A DNA stretch of 19,412 nt from an uncultured Treponema sp. (GTDB lineage Bacteria; Spirochaetota; Spirochaetia; Treponematales; Treponemataceae): contig CAJPOL010000029.1 in NCBI GenBank assembly GCA_905372265.1, forward strand, positions 1 to 19,412, given 5' to 3'. The notes beneath the pieces are model-generated. The model saw only the letters and a list, made by a program, of their open reading frames with translations. It ran no database searches and was not told where the DNA came from. The position numbers and the translations under genes were made by a program. Below are positions 6,803 through 15,038 of the stretch, in pieces. Every line of letters starts with the position of its first letter. The stretch's first letter is position 1.

Positions 6803-8545
6803 ATGTATGAAATACGGAAAAAACCATGGGCATTTCTTGACGCATGGCGCGGAAAAAAATTTCACGGCGAATGGCCGACTTTACCCGAATTGGTCGAAAT
6901 TACGGCGGAGCGATTCCCCGAACGGAATTGTTTAACAGTCTTTGAACCTGACCGAATCACGTTAACATATACCGAAACGCTGGTTAAAATAAGAAAATTG
7001 GCCGGTTGGCTGGCTGCCAATGGTGTAAAAAAAGGTGATCATGTTGCATTATCGGGAAAAAATTCACCTGAGTGGGCAGTTGTGTATTTGAGCGTACTCT
7101 ATGCAGGCGGCGTTATTATTCCGATTGATTACGGTCTCCATGATTATGAAATTGCATCGCTTCTCAAAACGGCGCAGCCGCTCTTTTTCTTTGTTGATGA
7201 GGAACAATACGATTATTTTTTTGCAAGAGCAAACGACCAGCCGTTTATGGGCAAAATTTATTCTTTGAGTCCCCGTCATGCCGGCCGCTATGTGTATAAC
7301 TTGGATGCTCCGCCGCTTGAAACATATATCCCCCTAGCAGAAAATGATACGGCTGCTATTTTGTTTACTTCGGGAACAATGGGCAATCCGAAAGGCGTCA
7401 TGCTGTCGCATAAGAATATCGTTTCCGACTGTTATATCGCCCAATGTCATCTGGATATTTTTGAAACGGATGTCTTTTATGCGCTATTGCCGCTGCACCA
7501 TTCGTATACCATGGTTGCCGTATTTATAGAAGCCATTTCAACCGGGGCGGAGATTGTATTCGGAAAGTCAATCGCCGTCTCCCGTATGCTGCATGAACTG
7601 AAAGAAGGCAAAATTACGATGCTTCTCGGTGTGCCGCTTCTGTTCAACAAGCTGTTGGCCGGTATTTTTAAAGGAGTACGCAGTAAAGGCGTATTGGTTT
7701 ATGGGCTGATCAAGATTTTGATGGGACTTTCATATATCGTTAAAAAAATAACAGGTAAGAATATCGGTAAGAAACTCTTTAAAAGCGTTTTAGAGAAAGC
7801 GAATCTGACGACTATCCGTATTGCAATTTCAGGAGGCGGACCGCTTTCTCAAAGCGTGTTCAAAGCCTATAACGAATTCGGTATTGATTTTGTGCAAGGC
7901 TATGGGCTGACGGAAACATCTCCGATTATTGCTTTAAACCCGAAAGAACATTTCAAGATAGCGAGTGTCGGACGATATTTTCACCCTTATATGGAAATGA
8001 AAATCCTTAATCCCGATGAGAAGGGCAGGGGAGAGATTTGCGTAAAAGGCCCGATGATTATGAAAGGGTACTACAATATGCCGGAGGAGACAGCGGCGGT
8101 TTTGTCTGAAGACGGCTGGTTCCGTACCGGAGATATCGGCTGGCTTGATGAAGAAAAATACCTGTATCTCTGCGGGAGGGCGAAAAATTTGGTCGTTACC
8201 TCAGGCGGGAAAAATGTATATCCTGAAGAAATTGAGAATGCCTTTCAAATGTATTATAATGATATTGAGCAGGTTACTGCAAAAGGCTATCATCCGGCAG
8301 GCGATGATTTAGCTGAAGAAATAGAACTTTTGGTGTATCCGAGCGATGAGTTGTATAAAACACTCAACGTTGAACGCGGAACACAGGGCGGCAACGCCGC
8401 TGCCTATAAAAAGGTTGAAGAAATTGTCGATACCGTGAATAAAGAATTATTACCGTATCAGCGCGCAACTAAGATAACCCTTTTGGATAAACCGCTTGAA
8501 ATGACAACGACAAAAAAAGTAAAACGCCATGCGGCAGACTCATAA
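6803..8545 (+). CDS. Long-chain acyl-CoA ligase / AMP-binding enzyme
   Basis: From the ATG at 6803 the protein has 580 residues and belongs to the adenylate-forming (ANL) family. The P-loop-like motif AAILFTSGTMGNPKGVM (184-200), GYGLTETSP (366-374), RTGD (441-444) and GRAKNLVVTSGGKNVYPEE (458-476) are all present. A terminal lysine in TTTKKVKRH fits the catalytic Lys of the second half-reaction. The enzyme should activate a carboxylic acid, most likely a fatty acid, to acyl-AMP and then acyl-CoA for lipid synthesis or uptake. It has a hydrophobic patch (about 293-315, VRSKGVLVYGLIKILMGL) that may lie on the membrane, as in FACS-type ligases. An ATG at 6767 is in frame but lies within the promoter. 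Substrate length cannot be judged. Confidence 0.88.
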   Translation: MYEIRKKPWAFLDAWRGKKFHGEWPTLPELVEITAERFPERNCLTVFEPDRITLTYTETLVKIRKLAGWLAANGVKKGDHVALSGKNSPEWAVVYLSVLYAGGVIIPIDYGLHDYEIASLLKTAQPLFFFVDEEQYDYFFARANDQPFMGKIYSLSPRHAGRYVYNLDAPPLETYIPLAENDTAAILFTSGTMGNPKGVMLSHKNIVSDCYIAQCHLDIFETDVFYALLPLHHSYTMVAVFIEAISTGAEIVFGKSIAVSRMLHELKEGKITMLLGVPLLFNKLLAGIFKGVRSKGVLVYGLIKILMGLSYIVKKITGKNIGKKLFKSVLEKANLTTIRIAISGGGPLSQSVFKAYNEFGIDFVQGYGLTETSPIIALNPKEHFKIASVGRYFHPYMEMKILNPDEKGRGEICVKGPMIMKGYYNMPEETAAVLSEDGWFRTGDIGWLDEEKYLYLCGRAKNLVVTSGGKNVYPEEIENAFQMYYNDIEQVTAKGYHPAGDDLAEEIELLVYPSDELYKTLNVERGTQGGNAAAYKKVEEIVDTVNKELLPYQRATKITLLDKPLEMTTTKKVKRHAADS

Positions 8546-8552
8546 TCAACAA

Positions 8553-8573
8553 CCCCGACGCAAATTGTCGGGG
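8553..8573 (+). terminator. GC-rich hairpin after the acyl-CoA ligase gene
   Basis: CCCCGAC (8553-8559) pairs with GTCGGGG (8567-8573) around a 7-nt loop, only 7 nt after the stop codon. The tail GTATTAAA lacks a U-run. It probably ends or protects the transcript, together with the larger hairpin that follows. Confidence 0.55.
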
Positions 8574-8600
8574 GTATTAAACCCTCCGCACGAATAAGAA

Positions 8601-8646
8601 TTAAGAATCTTAGAGATTCCTAACAAGGAATCTTTAAGATTCTTAA
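8601..8646. repeat. 20-bp AT-rich hairpin
   Basis: TTAAGAATCTTAGAGATTCC (8601-8620) pairs over all 20 positions with 8627-8646, with one G:U, around the 6-nt loop TAACAA. The arms carry an internal repetition (AGAATCTTAG, AGATTCCTAA). No U-run follows. It could be a bidirectional terminator partner or a small palindromic repeat. Confidence 0.6.
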
Positions 8647-8716
8647 GGATTTCTACTTAAAAATGCCGATAAGCTGCCGATACTGAAAACGTAAAAACTT
8701 ATCTTGAGAACTCGTC

Positions 8717-8753
8717 GGTATCTCAAAAAACCGATCGAGTTTTTAAAGATGCC
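8717..8753 (+). repeat. Leader hairpin ahead of the 8776 gene (recurrent family)
   Basis: GGTATCT (8717-8723) pairs with AGATGCC (8747-8753), and A-runs pair with TTTTT (8740-8744), across a small internal loop. The hairpin ends 22 nt before the ATG at 8776. An alternative fold pairs AACTCGTCGGT (8709-8719) with ACCGATCGAGTT (8730-8741) with one bulge, so the leader could switch between two forms. Confidence 0.5.
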
Positions 8754-8775
8754 TCAAAAGAGGGGAGGGGCTATA

Positions 8776-9216
8776 ATGCTTAAAAATACTGCATTTCATG
8801 ATAATCTGTATCAGCTGTCTCGGATAATCGAAGTGTGTTCCGAAGGGCTGCTGCTTGATCTTTCGGAAGATATGTTTTTGGAAAAATACATTGCGGATAT
8901 TCGGTTTATTTCACAATCGCTGAAAAATTTTTTTACTGAAGTACAAAAAACGACTCATCTGCCCGATTATATACAAATCTTACAGTGTCTTTATTCGTGT
9001 GAATCCGATTATTTGATTGTACTACGGTCGTTTACTGCTAAAATTGCGGAAAAAATAGCCGATTTACATATCCCTGTTTCAGAGCTCAGCACACATTATA
9101 AAACGCATAATGATATAAAAGATGTTGTTGAAACCTTGATACAGACAGCCGATGCGCACAGAGACGCCTGTCAGATGGTGTCGCAGAATGAATTGACGCA
9201 GCTGCTTGCACTTTAG
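8776..9216 (+). CDS. Hypothetical helical protein, 146 residues
   Basis: I do not recognise this protein. It is small, soluble and lacks a signal peptide or membrane segment; it looks mostly alpha-helical (for example LSEDMFLEKYIADIRFISQ, SLKNFFTEVQ, IKDVVETLIQTADAHRDAC). It has three cysteines (CSEG, QCLYSCES) and a late DACQM, without a clear metal-binding pattern. The frame is open back to a TTG at 8704, but that stretch is the leader hairpin. The ATG at 8776 has GAGGGGAGGGG (8760-8770) just upstream. It lies 17 nt ahead of rsmD, so the two are likely co-transcribed. Confidence 0.7.
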   Translation: MLKNTAFHDNLYQLSRIIEVCSEGLLLDLSEDMFLEKYIADIRFISQSLKNFFTEVQKTTHLPDYIQILQCLYSCESDYLIVLRSFTAKIAEKIADLHIPVSELSTHYKTHNDIKDVVETLIQTADAHRDACQMVSQNELTQLLAL

Positions 9217-9233
9217 TCCGAGAGGATGCCGTC

Positions 9234-9803
9234 ATGCGTATAACGGGAGGAACATTAAAAAACAGACACGTTGTGTGCCCTAAAGGGACGATACGGCCTG
9301 CAATGGATCGAATGCGGGAATCTCTTTTTGCGATACTCGGCGACTTGAACGGAAAATCATTTCTTGATTTATTTACCGGATCGGGTATGTGCGGTCTTGA
9401 AGCCTATTCGCGCGGAGCCTATCCGGTTGTCCTCGTTGAAAAAGATCAGGATAAATTTCCCATACTGTTAAAAAACGCTGCGCTCGCAGAAAAAAAACTT
9501 GACTGTAAGTGTATGCCGGTAGAGCTTTTTCTGCAGCGGACAAAGGAATCGTTTGATATTATTTATTTGGATCCTCCCTTTCCGTACCGCTTTCACTATG
9601 AACTGTTATGCGCCATTGCAGAAAAACCCGTACTAACGGCGTCAGGGCTTGTACTGATACACCGTCCGAAAGAAAAAGAACTGCCCGATCATATTTTATC
9701 GCTCAGCCGTATTGACAAACGCATATACGGCCGCTCAATAGTCGATTTTTATAAAAAGGATAAAGAGTCTACTGCGACATCCTTTACAGCGCAGCATCAT
9801 TGA
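9234..9803 (+). CDS. rsmD: 16S rRNA (guanine(966)-N2)-methyltransferase RsmD
   Basis: The 189-residue protein opens MRITGGTLKNRHVVCP and has IRPAMDRMRESLFAIL, the conserved RsmD start region. SAM is bound by the loop DLFTGSG (45-51), and the acidic VEKD (68-71) should hold the ribose. DPPF (113-116) is the catalytic motif of N-methyltransferases acting on amino groups. The enzyme methylates G966 (E. coli numbering) of 16S rRNA in the small subunit. GAGAGGAT precedes the ATG at 9234 with short spacing. The last 20 bases overlap the tail of the opposite-strand peptidase gene. Confidence 0.92.
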   Translation: MRITGGTLKNRHVVCPKGTIRPAMDRMRESLFAILGDLNGKSFLDLFTGSGMCGLEAYSRGAYPVVLVEKDQDKFPILLKNAALAEKKLDCKCMPVELFLQRTKESFDIIYLDPPFPYRFHYELLCAIAEKPVLTASGLVLIHRPKEKELPDHILSLSRIDKRIYGRSIVDFYKKDKESTATSFTAQHH

Positions 9804-11490
9804 CAGTATTCAGCCATTGCATACAGACCGGCGCAATGGAGGCAATACAGCCGTCCTCAAATGGGTTTTTCAGACCGGCCAGCTCTACCAATCGGAGGAA
9901 AGAATAGCGCCCGCCGGCTTTGCAAAGGCGCAGATAATCAGCCCATGCTTGCTTAGGGTTGTCACGGTTCTTTATCCAGAACTGGAGGGCGCACACTTGA
10001 GCAAGCGTATAATCAATATAATAAAAAGGCATACTGAAAATATGTCCCTGCCGCATCCAAAAGCCGCCGCGGTTTAAGAACTCGTTACCGCCGTAATCGC
10101 GTGCCGGCAGGTATTTTGTTTCGATAGTGCGCCATGCGGCTTTCCGCTCTGCGGGACTCGCTTCAGGGTGCTCATACACCCAATGCTGGAACTCATCGAC
10201 AGTAATGCCGTAAGGAAGAAACTGAATAGCGCCCGATAAATGGGTAAACTGAAATTTTTCAGTCTGCTCTTCAAAAAAGAGATTCATCCACGGCCATGTA
10301 AAAAACTCCATACTCATTGAATGGATTTCGCAGGCTTCATAGGTAGGCCACACATATTCAAGCAGCCGCGCATTGCGGCTTTGATAGGCTTGAAACGCAT
10401 GTCCGGCTTCGTGAGTCATCACCTCAACATCATGCTGTGTGTTGTTGAAATTGGCAAAAATGAACGGAGCCTTGTAGTCGGGGATAGTTGTGCAGTAACC
10501 GCCGCCTGCCTTTCCCTTTTTAGCCAGTACGTCAAGCATCCGGTATGAGGTCATAAAAGTGAAAAACTCATCGGTTTCAGGAGACAGCTCTGCATACATT
10601 TTTTTAGCATTGGCAAGAATCCAATCGGGATCTCCATGCGGTACTGCATTGCCGGTCAGATATTTTAACGGTTCGTCATAGTAGTATAAGCGCTCAAGAC
10701 CGAGCCGTTTCGCCTGCCGTTCGGCAAGGCTGACCGCTATCGGGACAATAATACGGTGTATTTGCTCGCGGTAGGAGGCAGTCATAGCTGCATTATAGTC
10801 GGTTCTGTTCATCCGGTCGTAGCCGAGCTGGACGAAGTTCTTATAGCCGAGCTTTTTTGCAATGCGGGTACGGACTTTGACAAGTTTATCATAAATGGTG
10901 TCAAACTCCGCCTCGTGTTCCGCAAAAAAACCATAGTAGGCTTCAGCCGCCCGTTTGCGTACTGAGCGGTCTTTATCTTCAATAAAGGCTCCTAATTGAG
11001 CAAGCGTACGCTTTTCTCCGTTAAACTCAATATGCGCCGAAGCGATGAGCTTGTCGTAGCTGCTGGTGAGTTTATTTTCTTCCGCTAAATCCTCCATAAT
11101 TGACGGAGCAAACACCTTCATTTCCATTTCAAGAAGGGAAAAAATATGCGTACCGAGCTCTTTTTCAAGTTCAGAGCGAAAGGCGGAATCGATCATTTTT
11201 TTATTGAAGCCGTTCGTCATTTCATCATACAGCGGCCCTGCTTCATCAAAAAAGCTGTTTTCCGCATCATAAAAAGAGTCGCCGGTATCAATCGTATGGC
11301 GGACTTCGGCCAATGTCTGCATCGTTTGGTAATGCGATTTTAACGTTTGCACCGTATCGATAACGGCAAGCTGCTCTGCAGCCGATTGGGCCGATTCAAA
11401 TGCATGTCCCGCTTCATTGAAAGCGGTCTTTAACGAGGCCATATCGGGACGGGTATACGGTAAATCCGTGAATTTTTTCATCTCAAACAT
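9784..11490 (-). CDS. M3-family oligoendopeptidase
   Basis: This 568-residue cytoplasmic zinc peptidase contains THEAGHAFQAYQS, with the HExxH zinc site at 360-364. EIHSMSMEFFTWP follows, where Glu388 is the likely third zinc ligand. PYTRPDMASL near the start and GYGGNEFLNRGG-like RDYGGNEFLNRGGFWMRQGHIF near the end are typical of M3 oligoendopeptidases related to, but distinct from, PepF. It degrades short peptides imported or released in the cell, which suits an amino-acid-fermenting host bacterium. The length is in the family's usual range. The start may be the ATG at 11490 or the one at 11481 (MKKFTDLPYTRP); neither has a clear ribosome site. Its 3' end overlaps rsmD by 20 nt. Confidence 0.92.
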   Translation of the reverse strand: MFEMKKFTDLPYTRPDMASLKTAFNEAGHAFESAQSAAEQLAVIDTVQTLKSHYQTMQTLAEVRHTIDTGDSFYDAENSFFDEAGPLYDEMTNGFNKKMIDSAFRSELEKELGTHIFSLLEMEMKVFAPSIMEDLAEENKLTSSYDKLIASAHIEFNGEKRTLAQLGAFIEDKDRSVRKRAAEAYYGFFAEHEAEFDTIYDKLVKVRTRIAKKLGYKNFVQLGYDRMNRTDYNAAMTASYREQIHRIIVPIAVSLAERQAKRLGLERLYYYDEPLKYLTGNAVPHGDPDWILANAKKMYAELSPETDEFFTFMTSYRMLDVLAKKGKAGGGYCTTIPDYKAPFIFANFNNTQHDVEVMTHEAGHAFQAYQSRNARLLEYVWPTYEACEIHSMSMEFFTWPWMNLFFEEQTEKFQFTHLSGAIQFLPYGITVDEFQHWVYEHPEASPAERKAAWRTIETKYLPARDYGGNEFLNRGGFWMRQGHIFSMPFYYIDYTLAQVCALQFWIKNRDNPKQAWADYLRLCKAGGRYSFLRLVELAGLKNPFEDGCIASIAPVCMQWLNTVNDAAL

Positions 11491-11695
11491 GATGGGACTA
11501 TATCATAAACTGTGATGTTTGGAAACGGGAGCGAGTACTTATACACGGAAATCAGTTTTTGCCATTTTCATAGGTTTTAAGACCGAAATCACCGGAAAAA
11601 TACTAAAAAAGCGCCTCTTTTTTCACAGCTGAATCCCTGGTGCCTCAAAATTCCCGCTTCCCTAAAGCATAGTTTTTTGTTATGCTCAAAAAGCA
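11491..11695. other. Divergent intergenic region between the M3 peptidase and murD
   Basis: This 205-nt region must hold promoters for both genes, but I find no convincing pair. On the minus strand TATGAT (11507-11502) is a possible -10 box. Near murD, AGCATA and TATGCT (about 11667-11687) form a small hairpin with a T-rich loop right before the start codon. Confidence 0.35.
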
Positions 11696-13108
11696 ATGAT
11701 AGAGCGGTTGGAAGATATTGCAGGACTGACGGTAACCGTCATGGGATTAGGTTTAAACGGCGGCGGCCTTGCCTCAGCGCGTTTTTTTGCCGAGCATGGA
11801 GCAAAAAAAGTCATTGTTACCGATATGAAATCGGAAGAGGAGCTTGCCGCTTCAGTGGAACCCTTGCGCCGTTATTCCGCTATCCGGTTTGCGTTGGGCG
11901 GACACTGCATCGATGACTTCCGAAATACCGACATTGTCATTAAAAATCCCGGAATAAAAGCGGCAGGGAATCCGTATCTTGCCGCCGCCCCCTGTATCGA
12001 AACGGATATATCGCTCTTTCTCCGTTTAAGCCCTGCGCCGGTTATTGCCGTAACCGGCAGCAAGGGAAAATCTTCAACCGTCAGCGCATTACATCATGGG
12101 CTGCAAGCCTGCGGCATCTTTTCATTTTTAGGCGGCAATATCACCGTCAGTCCGTTGACCTTTCTTGAACAGACAACAGTGAATACCCCTGTTGTTCTTG
12201 AGCTTTCAAGCTGGCAGCTGGGCGATCTTGCAGACTGCCGGAATCTAAGGCCGAAAATAGCGCTGATTACGCCGATCATGCCGGATCATCAAAATTGGTA
12301 TGGTTCTATGGAGCGGTACGTAGCGGATAAAAAAATTATTTACCGCAATCAAACAGCTGGCGACTGCACAATCTGTAATTATGATGATGAATGGGGCGCC
12401 GTATTTGCTTCAGAGACAGCGGGGCAGGCCTTTTGGTATAGCACACATCCTTTACCGGACAATCTGTTCGGCGCATGGATTGCCGAGGACGGCTCTGCGC
12501 GAATACGGCTTGTAAAAGGGCAAAATGACCTGCTGCTGCCTGCAGCGCTCGCCGTACCCGGCGCCATATTTAAACAAAACGTTGCGGCTGCGGCGCTCGC
12601 TCTCGCGCTCTACGGCGTTGACCTGTCCGCTATCCCATCAGCGATGCAATCCTATGGCGGTATTCCGCACCGGCTTGAGTTTTTTCATCAAAAAGACGGC
12701 TGGAAGTTTTACAACGATTCCGCCGCTACGATTCCCGAAGCGGCAAGCGCTGCCGTCCAAGCGTTTAGCGAGCCGGTTATCTTGATCGCAGGCGGTACCG
12801 ATAAGGATTTGGATTTTACACCGCTTTTACCGCAGCTTCATAATGTGAAAGGCCTTTTTTTGCTTGCCGGTACAGGTACCGATAAGCTGCTCCCGCTCTT
12901 GCATGATGCGCATATTCCCTATCAAGGGCCTTTCACCGGACTGGCGCCGCTGCTTGATGCGCTCTACGCTGATATATCGAAGAGCGGGCAGGGAACAGTT
13001 GTGTTTTCTCCCGCTGCGACGAGTTTCGGCCTTTTCAAAAATGAATTTGACCGCGGCAATCAATTTAAGGAAGAAGTACGGAAGCGTTGGAGCGCCGTTA
13101 TGGAATAG
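11696..13108 (+). CDS. murD: UDP-N-acetylmuramoylalanine--D-glutamate ligase MurD
   Basis: This 470-residue Mur ligase adds D-glutamate to UDP-MurNAc-L-Ala in peptidoglycan synthesis. The N-terminal domain has a Rossmann-like VMGLGLNGGGLASARFF (15-31). The ATP loop is GSKGKSST (121-128). VVLELSSWQLGDL and TPIMPDHQNWYGSMERY are the middle-domain motifs, with PDHQNWYG replacing the common PDHLDRH. The C-terminal domain begins near GIPHRLEFF and FYNDSAATIPEA, then LIAGGTDKDLDF and VFSPAATSFGLFKNEFDRG, all strongly MurD-like. The ATG at 11696 has no visible Shine-Dalgarno sequence and no alternative start upstream before a stop; an in-frame TTG lies 12 nt later. It is followed after 9 nt by the fumarase gene. 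Confidence 0.92.
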   Translation: MIERLEDIAGLTVTVMGLGLNGGGLASARFFAEHGAKKVIVTDMKSEEELAASVEPLRRYSAIRFALGGHCIDDFRNTDIVIKNPGIKAAGNPYLAAAPCIETDISLFLRLSPAPVIAVTGSKGKSSTVSALHHGLQACGIFSFLGGNITVSPLTFLEQTTVNTPVVLELSSWQLGDLADCRNLRPKIALITPIMPDHQNWYGSMERYVADKKIIYRNQTAGDCTICNYDDEWGAVFASETAGQAFWYSTHPLPDNLFGAWIAEDGSARIRLVKGQNDLLLPAALAVPGAIFKQNVAAAALALALYGVDLSAIPSAMQSYGGIPHRLEFFHQKDGWKFYNDSAATIPEAASAAVQAFSEPVILIAGGTDKDLDFTPLLPQLHNVKGLFLLAGTGTDKLLPLLHDAHIPYQGPFTGLAPLLDALYADISKSGQGTVVFSPAATSFGLFKNEFDRGNQFKEEVRKRWSAVME

Positions 13109-13117
13109 GGGAGGGGT

Positions 13118-14812
13118 ATGGAATTTGACGAAATTATACCCGCTTCGGATTTGTCAGCATTACGGAGCGGACGGGATGTAACCGTAGACGGGAGCATTCT
13201 TGCCTTGTTTGCAGAAAAGGCTTTTCAGCGCCTATCATTTACATTTCCGGAGGAGCATCTGAAAAGTCTATCGGCTATCGCAGCCGATCCCTCCGCCTCT
13301 GAAAATGATAAACTGGTTGCAGTTAAACTCCTTGAGAATGCTGTCATTGCTGCAAAGGGAAGGTTTCCGCTCTGTCAAGATACCGGTGTCGCTCATGTCT
13401 TTGCGTGGAAAGATCCGCAGGTTACAACATACCTGCCGGAAGAGAGCGGGTTTACTTCGGATTATGCAGCGCTTTCTTACGGGATCGGCCGGGCATATAA
13501 AAACAATAATTTGCGCTTTTCAATCAATCTTCCGCTCTCTCTCTTTGAAGAAAAAAATTCGGCAACCAATTTGCCTGCTCAGATCGATATATTTTCAGCA
13601 ATGCCTACCGGAAGGATGCCGGACGGTACGGCCGCCGAACCGTCCTACCGTTTTCTGTTTTGCGCTAAAGGCGGCGGCTCGTCCAATAAAACCGATTTTA
13701 CATGCGCGACAAAGGCCCTGCTTAATCCGCAGAGCTTTGAGCGGTTTTTACGGACAAAAATTGCGGCGCTCGGTACTGCTGCATGTCCGCCGTATACGAT
13801 TGCCGTCGTTATCGGCGGCCTCAGTCCTGAACAAAACCTGTTGACCCTTAAACTGGCAACGGCAGGGTATTGGGATGCCGTTGAACAGCGGTATGCGGAA
13901 AGCGCTGGGGTGCGCTGGACGGATACGGCAGGCGGCGTATCTCCGCTGCGCTGTAAGGAGTGGGAGCCGCGCATACTGGAAATCGCCGCTGAGACGGGGC
14001 TCGGCGCTCAGTTCGGAGGCAGCTCTCTTGCAGCTCATGCACGGGTATTCAGGCTGCCGCGGCATGGAGCAAGCTGCTTTGCCTCGATCGGTGTGTCCTG
14101 CAATGCCCACCGTAACCTGCTTGGGTTTATCACGCGTAATGGAGCGTTTCTGCAAAAAAATTGTATTGACCCGCTGCCGTTTTTTAATCAAGCGGCTACA
14201 TCGAAACAGGCAACTCAAACATACGGTAACGAAAACCGGCAGCCCATTCCCGTAACGCTTGGTTCGATTGCTGCCGTCCGTGCACAGCTGAGCGCCTATC
14301 CGGTAGGACAGGCGTTTTCATTTTCGGGAGAGATTCTGGTAGCGCGGGATGCCGCCCATGCACGGTGGAAAGCTCTTTTGGATGAGGGCAAGGCGCTTCC
14401 CGATTATACCGGTCGGTATCCGATTCTGTATGCAGGCCCTGCCGAAACACCAGCCGGCGCCGTTATCGGCAGTTTCGGTCCTACGACAGCAAACCGCATG
14501 GACCCTTATGCGGAAGATTTGATGAGCAGGGGAGCCGCTCTTATCACGATTGCGAAAGGGAACCGTTCCGAGCTCTGGCGCGCCGCTTGTAAAAAATACG
14601 GCGCTTTTTATCTCGGCACAATAGGAGGAGCTGCAGCGCTAATTGCGGAAAAACACATAACAGACCGGCGCATCCTCGACTATCCCGATCTCGGTATGGA
14701 AGCGGTACAGCTCATCTCGGTAAAAGACCTCCCTGTCTTCCTGATTATTGATGATAAGGGCACTGATTTCTACGCTTCTTTACCTCCCCTGTGTGCTCAG
14801 CGGTTACATTAA
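13118..14812 (+). CDS. Class I fumarate hydratase (iron-sulfur)
   Basis: This 564-residue single-chain class I fumarase reversibly hydrates fumarate to malate. The alpha part has three cluster cysteines: Cys86 in PLCQDTG, Cys223 in LGTAACPPY and Cys328 in GVSCNAHR. AKGGGSSNK (183-191) is a substrate-loop motif. The beta part has YAGPAETPAGAVIGSFGPTT followed by NRMDPYAEDLMSRG, and AKGNRSELWRAACKKYG, which match the C-terminal domain of FumA/FumB. In fermentative spirochaetes it may feed malate or fumarate into amino-acid or dicarboxylate metabolism rather than a full cycle. The start at 13118 directly follows a purine-rich GGGGAGGGG; the spacing is short, but no other start fits. It probably shares an mRNA with murD. 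Confidence 0.93.
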   Translation: MEFDEIIPASDLSALRSGRDVTVDGSILALFAEKAFQRLSFTFPEEHLKSLSAIAADPSASENDKLVAVKLLENAVIAAKGRFPLCQDTGVAHVFAWKDPQVTTYLPEESGFTSDYAALSYGIGRAYKNNNLRFSINLPLSLFEEKNSATNLPAQIDIFSAMPTGRMPDGTAAEPSYRFLFCAKGGGSSNKTDFTCATKALLNPQSFERFLRTKIAALGTAACPPYTIAVVIGGLSPEQNLLTLKLATAGYWDAVEQRYAESAGVRWTDTAGGVSPLRCKEWEPRILEIAAETGLGAQFGGSSLAAHARVFRLPRHGASCFASIGVSCNAHRNLLGFITRNGAFLQKNCIDPLPFFNQAATSKQATQTYGNENRQPIPVTLGSIAAVRAQLSAYPVGQAFSFSGEILVARDAAHARWKALLDEGKALPDYTGRYPILYAGPAETPAGAVIGSFGPTTANRMDPYAEDLMSRGAALITIAKGNRSELWRAACKKYGAFYLGTIGGAAALIAEKHITDRRILDYPDLGMEAVQLISVKDLPVFLIIDDKGTDFYASLPPLCAQRLH

Positions 14813-14819
14813 GGAAATA

Positions 14820-14949
14820 AACCGCAAAGAACGCCAAGTACGCAGAGGGTAATAGGGAAGAGTTTTGTGCTGAAAACCTTTACCGAATCCTTTGCGCTCT
14901 CCGCGTGCTCTGCGGTTAATAAAATAAAACCGCAAAGTTCACGAAAACC
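14820..14949. repeat. Dispersed 29-bp repeat, inverted pair plus partial copy
   Basis: The left arm 14820-14848 (starts AACCGCAAAG, ends CGCAGAGG) and the right arm 14889-14917 (reverse complement starts AACCGCAGAG, ends CGCAAAGG) match at 22 of 29 positions and face each other across 40 nt. A third, shorter copy (AACCGCAAAG, 14928-14937, then TTCACGAAAACC) follows. The same unit occurs at 6062-6090. The inverted pair could fold into a long imperfect hairpin and act as a terminator for the murD-fumarase mRNA. Confidence 0.65.
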
Positions 14950-15038
14950 TGTGATTTTTCCATATTTTTGTGCAAAAATCTAAGATTTTTACATACCAAA
15001 ATTACAAATCCTCTTTTATACTGGTAGCAGAGCATTGG

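Noticed and set aside
8704..8775. Upstream TTG start for the hypothetical protein at 8776
   Set aside because: The stretch is the leader hairpin, and a strong purine-rich ribosome site lies just before the ATG at 8776.
13748..14218. Open minus-strand frames across the fumarase gene
   Set aside because: They are low-complexity, Arg- and Pro-rich translations opposite a strongly conserved enzyme, with no ribosome sites.
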